DNA of 64,000 nucleotides from Gigaspora margarita (Eukaryota; Glomeromycota; Glomeromycetes; Diversisporales; Gigasporaceae): the NCBI GenBank assembly GCA_009809945.1, contig WTPW01004586.1, positions 1 through 64,000 of the forward strand, read 5' to 3'. Position numbers and translations under genes: made by a program. Every line of letters starts with the position of its first letter. Position 1 is the first letter of the stretch. This document shows, piece after piece, positions 56,326 through 64,000 of the stretch. Below the pieces are notes generated by a model. It was not told where the DNA came from and did no database searches. It saw nothing but the letters and a program-made list of their open reading frames with translations.

Positions 56326-58776
56326 CTATCTCAACATTTTTATTAATGTTATCCTCCTTATTTTTTCTTCACGATGATATCCAAATTTACCACTTTTAGC
56401 ATTAAAGTGCACTTGACTCTTTGAGGTAGCTCTGGTTGTTGTGTTAAATTTGATAGGTTGAGAAGCATCTTTAGAGCTGGAGCTTTTTGAACTTGAGCGG
56501 GTATTTTTTGATTTAGAGGCCCATAAAGAACAATTTTTTGAAGTTGGCTCTATATCAGATCTAGAATAGAATTTGTTTCAGTAAACCTTTAATTAATAAT
56601 AAATATACAAATTATAAATATATACCTTTCTTCCGTTTGCTTATTTTGATCTGTTCGACCAGGTTCTGATTGCTTATTTTGATCCATTCGACCAGGTTCC
56701 GATTGCTTATTTTGATCTGTTCGACCAGGTTCCGATTGTTCATTTTGATCTGTTTGACCAGGTTCCAATTGTTCATTTTGATCTGTTCAACCAGGTTCTG
56801 ATTGTTCATTCTGATCTGTTCATTCCGTTTGTTCAGTTTGTTCAGCTTGATCCATTCATTTGTTATTTTCAGAATCGTCAGCATGCGTATCATGCGTATC
56901 AAAATTTTTTGATGTTTCTAAATCATTAGAGTCGAAATCGCCTTCATTAGTATTATCACTATTATATTGATTATTATTATTATTATTATAATTATTCTTA
57001 TTATTATTATAGGATGAAGAAATTATCAAAGAGGTGCGTCAAGTAGAGGTCTTGTTTGATTTTTCCAGTTACGATTATAATGACGTTCTCTATCGAGTTT
57101 ATTTGATTGGTTAATTATTGCTATTTTTTCGGCCCGATAGAAGATTTTTTGGCACTATTTAAAAAATAAAATGAATAGAATTAACTGATATGAGTATTGT
57201 TTATTTTTTAAACAAAATCTATACTGTTAAATTACCCTTTCAGACTGCCATGGCAGAACATATACTTTAATCACATGATTATTATTTCTACGTTGATTAT
57301 TGTTATCATCATTGTATGAATAATTTTTTTTGGATCATTCCTGGCTTGTGAGTTTGATATCTGTTTCAGATAGTTCATCTGAATGATATGCAGTTTCAAC
57401 AACCACATCAGCAAGGTCGTCCTCCCACTCCTTTTGGTTAAGTGAATTTGGAGTATTTTTTAATAATCAGATCCTTAACACGAATCAGATGCTGTAACCC
57501 GTCCACTCTTCTTTTTTTTTCTAAACAAATGCAATGTAAATCCAATATGTATATATGAAATCATATTTATTTATACAAAAAAAAACTTACTCCTTGCATA
57601 CGTGAATTTTTCCCAACATGTTTTTTATTTAACTTTAATTTGGCACTATCCGCCTTAATTTTTGCTGTCGATAAAAGACTTTTGTGATTGCTTTGGAGCA
57701 CTCAAACAACTTCGCTATCTAAATATTGGAGGTTTTTATTGATATGTTGTTTAAGAGCGGGTAAGATTGTCACCTCCACAAATTCTTTTTGATTGAGCCA
57801 GTTTTTCTTCTCACTAATTGCTAAGCATGGATTGTCATGTGCAAGTTGCTTTGCAACTCTGAGTACTTCTTTCTATTATTATAAAAATATAATATACAAA
57901 TCCAATATTCATATCTACAGAAAGTATAATAATAAAGTATATAATATAAAAAAAATAATTTATCCTAAACGCTAATTTATATTCTGGATCTATTGGAATC
58001 AATTGTCTTTGCTTAAATCTCGTTTGGCTTCAGTCATACGATCTACCAGGTGAGAAAGATTTTTCTCTTTTTTTTTATTTCGAATTTTTATAACCATTTC
58101 TACTTTCTCTACTTTTGTTACCATCATTACCAATATCATCAATATCCATACCATCAAGGCGGTCAGTTACGGAAGTTTGTGAGCACTGAAATTCTGAGAC
58201 ATCCGACTTAGATCTTTCTTCAATACGTCCAAGTCCTTCTTCAAGAAAAGCAACTTGAGATTTCAAGGCTAAATTTTCTATAATAAAGTTATATTAACTG
58301 ATATTCATATAAACTGTTAAGCAATAATTTAAGTAAAATGTACAATATACCTTCTTCTAAATCTTTGCAACTACTTCTAGTAGAATCTAGTTGAATATTA
58401 TGCAGCCAATATTTGTATCAGTAAAAATTATTGTTATTTGATAATATTAAATAGATAATTTACCTTCGCTTGAACTTGATCTACTATTATGATAGTACTT
58501 GCGACGTGAAGATAAATGATGAAAATGAGAATGATGAGTACGTGAGCGAGAACGACAGGTACGAGAATGAGAGCGATGATGATGAGAGTGAGAACGACAG
58601 GTATGAGAATGAGAGTGATGATGACGAAAGCGAGAACAGGAACAAGAGCGAGAACGAGAACCATATGGTGAAGAAGAATGAGAAGAAAGAGAATATGAAT
58701 GTTTCCTTTTTCTAGAATCCATAATTTCACGAGATTTGAGAGAAGGACCAAAACGAAAGACATTTTTTGGTGGCAT
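56326..58776 (-). pseudogene. Multi-exon gene: RS-like, coiled-coil and acidic-repeat protein, degenerate
   Basis: Exon 1 starts at ATG 58776 and encodes an Arg/Ser/His-rich stretch (SRSRTHHSHFHHLSSRRK). Seven exons join in frame across GT-AG introns: 58776-58464, 58386-58351, 58277 on (its end is uncertain, with a TAA at 58075), 57872-57591, 57520-57236, 57154-56626 and 56560-56326. Exons 2-3 give a probable coiled coil (CKDLEEENLALKSQVAFLEE). Exon 4 has LKQHINKNLQYLDSEVV and a Lys-rich end. Exon 6 ends in an 11-residue acidic repeat (TDQNEQSEPGR) of about six units. Exons 4-6 contain TGA stops and two frameshifts. I cannot name the family. Divergence from the CACTA transposase suggests a second element-encoded protein. 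Confidence 0.6.
56638..56845 (-). repeat. 33-bp coding tandem repeat in exon 6
   Basis: About six units each encode an 11-residue acidic repeat read as QNEQSEPGRTD. In at least one unit the CGA of the Arg position is TGA, which closes the frame. The minus-strand Met/Ile/Asn-rich ORF at 56612-56902 is a different frame of the same repeat. Confidence 0.8.
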
Positions 58777-58864
58777 GATATGAATATTTGTAGAAAAATA
58801 AGACCAAAATTTTCCAAAATTTTCAAAACTACTATGAATAAAAAAGGCCCAACACGAAGAAAGT

Positions 58865-59110
58865 TATTGAATATGAAGCGAAGTTGTATCAAATTGATAA
58901 GTATTACCTATATGTGTGTGTGTAAAAAAAAAGCCCAAGGACTATTTTGAATATTGAAAGAAATACAAGTTATTGAATAAGCGAAGGTGTATCAAATAGT
59001 AATGGAAGAAATTTACTTGTAAAAAAAAATGTGATAGTTAACAGAAGAAAAAATTGAATAAGAAGCGAAGTATCAAATAGTAATGGAAGAAATTTATTTG
59101 TAGAAAAAAA
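58865..59110. repeat. Direct repeats upstream of the divergent gene
   Basis: Three copies of a roughly 65-bp unit (TTGAATAAGAAGCGAAG, TATCAAATAGTAATGGAAG, AAATTTACTTGTA) lie just upstream of the RS-like gene start. They could be subterminal transposase-binding repeats or promoter repeats. Confidence 0.7.
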
Positions 59111-59114
59111 ATAA

Positions 59115-60266
59115 GATTCGAAAAACGGATAATTTTATATTCAAAAAAAAAAAAAAATTTGTCATGAAGTTTGGTTGTCATTGTATTTACTATACGTATG
59201 TAATTATCAAAAAAAATTTCACTGTCATTAAATTGTAAAATAAACTTTCGATTACTGATCATTTAAAATAAACTATTATATGATGAAATAAACAATTAAT
59301 TATATGATGAAATAAACTATTACATGAAATACTATGACGTTTTAATTCAAATAATTTTTTTTCAGAGTAAACTATAAACTACGATATCCATATCGCTTTT
59401 CTGTATCAATTGTTTTTTTTTGATTAGGTCATACAAACTTAATAAATTGGTTGGCCGGTCAAATTTTGCAAAATTCTGGACTACATTTTTTGTCAGGTGT
59501 TTTTTAAAAAAATTTTACATTTATATATATAATTTTTTTTTGAAAATAAAGCAAGTTGCTGGGTCATCTTTTATATTGTTTTATAAAACAGTTTAACCTT
59601 TTGTTTCTTTTTTTAAATAGTGACCCTTAAATAAACCTCAATACTAATCCCTTAATATTGTATGATGCATATGATCATTTTTCATAACTTTATTTTATTT
59701 TTAGTAAAATAAACAAAACTGCATATAAATCGTATTTTAAAAAAATTTTTTTTTTATAAATATAACATTACACATGTAAATCGTATTTTAAAAATTTATT
59801 TATATATATATATATTTATTTATTTATATAATTAATGTTTGTATAATAAAAATAAAATATTGATTTCATCACTTTTTGACCCAATAATGAAAAAGTAATT
59901 GACTTTATTTTTTCTGATATGTATATCTGATACGGAAATTTACAAATCACAGAGTAAAAATATAATTAATTGATTAATTTTATCAATATACTAGTAAAAA
60001 TAATCTGGTCAAAACAAGTTAACCTAAACTCTGATTTCATCAAAACAAATTAAACTTCAATTTCATCAAAACAAATTAAACTTTTATTTGATTTTTTTAA
60101 AATATTAAACCAAATTAATTTTTCATTCTTTGATTTTTTTAAAATATTAAACCAAATTAATTTTTGATTTCTTCGATTTTTTTTAACTTTTCTCTGAAAT
60201 GTATATCTGTTACTCTGATTCTATATAATAAAAATAAAACATTTGAATTCTGTTAAAATAAACTTC
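59115..60266. other. AT-rich intergenic sequence between the divergent genes
   Basis: It has small repeated phrases (AATATTAAACCAAATTAATTT twice near 60110 and 60150, TATATCTGATACGG-like near 59930) but no gene. It probably contains part of a bidirectional promoter region of the CACTA element. Confidence 0.4.
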
Positions 60267-60267
60267 C

Positions 60268-60930
60268 AAATTATTGTACAATTGATATTAAAAAATAAAA
60301 TTCCTGATGTTATTGCTCTTTGCTTTGAAACTTATGTAAAAAGCGTAAAATAAAATATACTTTGTCCGATACGCATATTGTACAATTGATATTAAAAAAT
60401 AAATTACTAATGTTAATGCTATTTGTTTTGAAACCTATTGTTACAAGCTAGAAGCGAAAGTGGGCACAGTAATATGATGATCATTAAGTTGGGGCTTTGT
60501 AATGATCGACCTCAAGAACCTTTGGATCATCATTTCGGGCTTAGAGATTGTCAGAAGAAGATTCTGCGTCTCCAAAGAGAGAACCATCTGGTAAAATAAT
60601 AGCTTGTGAAAGCGAGAAGAAAAAGAAGGCATTAGTCAATGAATTGTAAATCATTATTTAAGCCACTTACACCCTTTCTGATGTAAAATAGTATAAAAGA
60701 GAGGTAATTTCGCCATTACAAAGGAAAGGAATCCCTTGGAGAATAGAAAATAAAAAGAATAATCATTAATAAATAAACAATCATTAATAAATTAATTATA
60801 AATTACCACATGTGTAAAATGTGTAAAAAGTATAAAATAAAATATACTTTGTCCGATATGCATATTGTACAATTGATAATAAAAAATAAATTACCAATGT
60901 TGTTCTTTTCTCTGAAATATAATATGCTAA
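60268..60930. repeat. Repeated 105-bp segment flanking a short open frame
   Basis: AAAATATACTTTGTCCGATA, GCATATTGTACAATTGATA and AAAAAATAAATTAC occur at 60345-60415 and again at 60838-60895. A partial copy lies at 60272-60300. Repeats at this spacing upstream of the transposase gene may bind the transposase or drive its promoter. Confidence 0.7.
60474..60599 (+). CDS. Short open frame, possible exon
   Basis: A 41-codon frame (MMIIKLGLCNDRPQEPLDHH...) ends at TAA 60597-60599 and has a GT right after the CTG at 60588-60590, so it could be an exon ending in a splice donor. The frame stays open upstream to about 60435. The residues look protein-like (KKILRLQRENHL) against an AT-rich background. 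It has no known family. Confidence 0.3.
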   Translation: MMIIKLGLCNDRPQEPLDHHFGLRDCQKKILRLQRENHLVK

Positions 60931-62360
60931 AACGTTTTTGTAAGCTATTTTCTCTCTTATTATTTTTTCCTTTAATATATTTTTTTTACTTCTTAATATT
61001 GTTTCTTCGTATCTTTCTTAATATTGTGTCTTGCTTCTTAACATAGATATTTCATCATGACTTACAAAAAAAACAAACGAATTGTTAAAAAACCTGCTTC
61101 TACTTTACAAACAAAAAGATGTATATGCAAAAAAGTAGCATGTTTCTGTAGTATGTGCAATGGTATAGAAAGAGATCCAAGAGTTAAGGCAGACCATGAA
61201 GCACAAGAACAAGAACCTTCTATAGTAAAAGGAAAGCATGCTATATCAAACCGTCAAGTTGGATATCAGCCAGAAGATATCAATAACAGCGAAGGGTCTT
61301 CAGATATGATGAATGATCTTTTTTTAATAGATCAGGTTATTGATTCAACAGACGGTGAAAAGTCAGATAGTGAATCATATAATTTGATGCCTCTGCCACA
61401 GCCAGAAAATCTTCAATTCCTTGTTGCGCAGCTTTCCAAAGGCTTTCATAATGCAAAAATGTCATCCTTTTATCCTAGAAAAAATTTGTCAGATTCTTCT
61501 GATGATGATGAAAATGAAAATGAAAATGATGATATGAAAAGTGATAAAACTAATGAAACTGAAACTGAAGAAGAGAGCGAAGAAGAGAGTGAAGAAGAGA
61601 ATTTAATAAGGTTTGATGCACCTGATTTAGATGATACCCCAGAGACCAATGCCAGAAATGTTGATGAAAATTTATTAGAAATTGTATTGTGGGTTTTTCA
61701 TTACCAACAAAAATATTGGCATTCTGATACAAGCATTCACATCCTGATTAAATATATCCAGCGTTTGTTAACTTATATTGATGAAAAAAAATATTGTGGC
61801 CTTCCTACATCAATAGACGTAGCAAAAAAGATGGCTGGTATATCAGATCATGCAACAAGATTCGCTGTATGCAAATCTTGCTGCAAATTATATAATCTAA
61901 AAGATATTTTAACAAAAAAAGCAAGACAAACACCAAATATGCTTCGCTGTACTCATATAGAATTTCCAAACCATGTAAATATTAGCAGATGAGTATCATG
62001 TGACACAATACTTTCGAAAAAAGTCAGGGTGCATGATGGAATAATCAGGAAGCCAATATCAATTTATCCCATGGTAAATCTCAAGCAACAGTTCCTAAAG
62101 ATATTCCAGCAATCAGGATTTGAAGAGGCATGCAGAAGATGGGCCTATTGACCTTCAAAAACCCAATTATCAGATATATATGATGGTAGGATATGGAAAT
62201 CATTCTCAGATGATGAAGGAGAGTTATTTTTTCGTCCAGAAATAGCTGATAACCATATAGGATTGATGCTAAACTTGAACTGGTTTCAACCATTTGAGAC
62301 GTCTCAATATAGTATGGGGGTCATATATGCTGTCATATGTAATCTTCCATGTCAAGAAAG

Positions 62361-62423
62361 GTTGTTTTTTTTTTTTTTTACATTCGTTAATCAAATATGA
62401 TGTTAATTTAATATACATAAAAG
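62361..62423 (+). other. Intron 1 of the CACTA transposase gene
   Basis: It begins GTTGTTTT and ends CATAAAAG. Removing it joins CAAGAAAG to GTTTAAACC as QERFKPSN in phase, matching the usual tnp2 sequence at this place. A T-run of 15 bases follows the donor. Confidence 0.85.
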
Positions 62424-63403
62424 GTTTAAACCATCCAATATAATAACATTATCCATCATACTGGGGCTATCAGAACCAAAGCTGCATCAGTTAAACCACT
62501 ATTTGGTACCTATTATCGATCAGCTTATAGAGCTCTGGGAAGGAATAGACCTATCAGCTACGTTTGAGTCCCCATCTGGCAAGAGAATCAATTGTGCAGT
62601 AATTTGTTGCTCCAGTGACTTACCTGCAGTAAGGAAACTTTGCGGGCATATTTCGGCTAAGGCTGCATGTCATCGCTGCTATAAAAGAGCTAATTACAAT
62701 ATTTGGAACCAACCTCATTTTGGTAGTATTTCCAATATGGAGTCCTGGTTTGTAGAATGTGACCACAACCTTATCCGAAATGATGCAATAAATTGGAAAA
62801 ATTGCAAGACAGCTGAATGAAGAAAATAGCATCTTTCCAATACTCTTGTCAGATGGTCTGAAATCTATAGGCTTTTATACTTCAATTCCATTAGATTCCT
62901 GGTAGTGGACCCAATGCATTGCCTCTGTTTGGGAATAGCAAAATGGATCGTAACTAGATTATGGATTGAAGGTGAAAGGTTAACTTCTCAAAATTTAAAA
63001 ATTATGCAGCAATTAGCAGATAAAATCGATATTGGTAGAATTCCTTGTAAAATCTCTACTGGTGAAGGATTTTCAAGGTTCACAGCAGACCAGTGGAAGA
63101 CTTTTATTCTCGTATATGCTACCACTATTTGTTGGAATCTGTTATGCAATGCTGATAGGAAAATTCTTACTTATTTCGTCCGGGCCTGTAGCATCTTGGT
63201 TTGTAGAATAATCGATGAAAGAGATTTAGAAGAAGCACACCAATATCTAATAGCCATGATAAAAATTATCGAAGAAATATATGGTTCTGAGAAGATTTCT
63301 CCAAACCTTCACCTATGCCTTCACATATCTGAATGTGCATTAGATTGTGGTCCTTTACATTCTTTTTGGTGTTTCAGTTTTGAACGGATGAATGGATTAC
63401 TAG

Positions 63404-63500
63404 GTAAATATAATTGAAAGATTAATAATTTGTTTAAAACAAAAGTCAATAACGTGGTCGATATCTCTATTTTCTAAACAATATTAATTAAATTTTGTAG
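63404..63500 (+). other. Intron 2 of the CACTA transposase gene
   Basis: It begins GTAAATAT and ends AATTTTGTAG. Removal joins MNGLL to GSYKNSNRKIE in frame, the expected motif order in tnp2 proteins. Confidence 0.85.
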
Positions 63501-64000
63501 GAAGCTACAAAAATAGTAATAGGAAAATTGAGCTGGAACTTATGAATATCATCCAATGAAATAGACAAATTGACAGATTAATTAGTAATAGTAATAGTGC
63601 TAATTTATCCAAAGATTTGTCTATTTTGGCTCCAAGAAAATCTTCTGGCAGTTTGGGTGATTATGAAATATCTAACGAAGATGCAATAAATTTTCTCTCT
63701 ATGTCAAAATCGGTAGAGGAAGGAATCGGTACCGGTACTGGGGCCAATTCATTTCCTGGAATCTTTCTTATCCAAAGAAAATGAATACATACATCTCTCG
63801 AGACTTTATGGAGTTACTCATTGAATATTATAATAATGCTTATGACACCAATATATTCGTTCTGCCTGAAGATTTGGATTTAGATGGGTCGATAAGCATA
63901 TCACCTATAATAAATCAATATGGAAGAATACGAATAAGTGATGAAGTTTTCGGTTCTACATTTTCTAAAAGATATGAAAATTCATCAAAAATTCTTGCAA

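Larger units (their letters stand above)
61057..64000 (+). pseudogene. CACTA (tnp2-type) transposase, three exons, runs off the window
   Basis: Exon 1 is 61057-62360, exon 2 is 62424-63403 and exon 3 runs from 63501. The introns are 63 and 97 bp with GT-AG ends, and phase is kept across both. Start ATG 61057 leads into a Cys cluster (RCICKKVACFCSMC, residues about 26-39), an acidic stretch (about 150-185), a second Cys-rich site (CKSCCKLYN, about 274-282), then the tnp2 core (NLNWFQPFE; INHY-like LNHYLVPIIDQLIELWEG; VDPMHCLCLGIAKWIV; FSFERMNGLLG). Stops at 61990, 62149, 62818, 62827 and 63557 are all TGA or TAG, and a frameshift lies near 63770. The C-terminal part continues past 64000 in the shifted frame. 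The enzyme would excise and integrate the element. The preserved domains and splice sites suggest recent inactivation. Confidence 0.88.

Noticed and set aside
56612..56902. 96-codon minus ORF rich in Met, Ile, Asn
   Set aside because: It is an alternative frame of the 33-bp repeat; the acidic frame continues properly from the splice sites.
58434..58892. Overlapping ORFs on both strands (152, 81 and 83 codons)
   Set aside because: They are other frames of the Arg/Ser/His repeat of exon 1; only the 58776 start gives in-frame splicing to the next exons.
61057..63560. TGA used as a sense codon in this genome
   Set aside because: TAA and TAG stops also occur in these pseudogenes, and TGA replaces Arg as well as possible Trp positions, so mutation explains it better than recoding.

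Overview
This window is eukaryotic, very AT-rich and almost entirely transposable-element (TE) sequence in various states of decay. I see no intact housekeeping gene, no rRNA and no free-standing tRNA gene. The mix suggests a TE-rich fungal genome, most likely an arbuscular mycorrhizal fungus (Glomeromycotina). The elements behind this are a CACTA transposase with short introns, a Crypton-like tyrosine recombinase, a LINE with a C-terminal RNase H, a Tc1 transposase and many non-autonomous inverted-repeat elements. The lineage is an inference from family composition, not from a marker gene.

Layout. 1-14 kb: a MULE-like MITE, small MITEs, a compact LTR element with a 4-bp target-site duplication (TSD), a tRNA-headed SINE of about 1 kb, a tRNA-Glu-like SINE, a homopurine tract, and a roughly 330-bp tandem array broken by a MULE-like MITE, a hAT element, a TA-flanked MITE and a large inverted-repeat element. 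14-18.3 kb: a decayed LINE on the minus strand with an N-terminal ORF and an RNase H tail but no visible reverse transcriptase. 18.6-23.4 kb: a 2-kb palindromic element with a MULE nested in it (9-bp TSD) and a TA-flanked element nested in that, then a 1.58-kb hAT. 24-27.7 kb: a long-TIR element carrying a broken unknown gene that a SINE interrupts. 28.7-30.2 kb: a tyrosine-recombinase pseudogene split at its HxxR box by a MITE with a TTAA TSD. 30-43.5 kb: hAT, pogo/mariner and fold-back MITEs and another long tRNA-headed SINE. 43.9-46.5 kb: an unknown minus-strand coding remnant split by a second TTAA MITE and a decayed Tc1 element. 46.5-52.6 kb: a SINE holding a hAT MITE, a hAT holding a tandem array of hairpins and a SINE, and a 1.63-kb TTAA element. 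53.7-54.7 kb: a minisatellite of about 46 bp. 56.3-64 kb: a degenerate multi-exon gene on the minus strand, divergent from a CACTA (tnp2-type) transposase gene that runs off the right edge.

What ties it together. Many insertions can be dated against each other because host repeats or reading frames survive on both sides. Premature stops in the CACTA transposase are TGA or TAG, and those in its neighbour are mostly TGA; several sit where an intact sister repeat reads CGA, which fits methyl-CpG decay. Two signals cross element families and deserve attention: fold-back elements sharing a core around CTTAAGTAAACTTGTTC, and a module of about 70 bp (centred on CATCCAAATCGG) that recurs in at least ten places inside structurally different elements.
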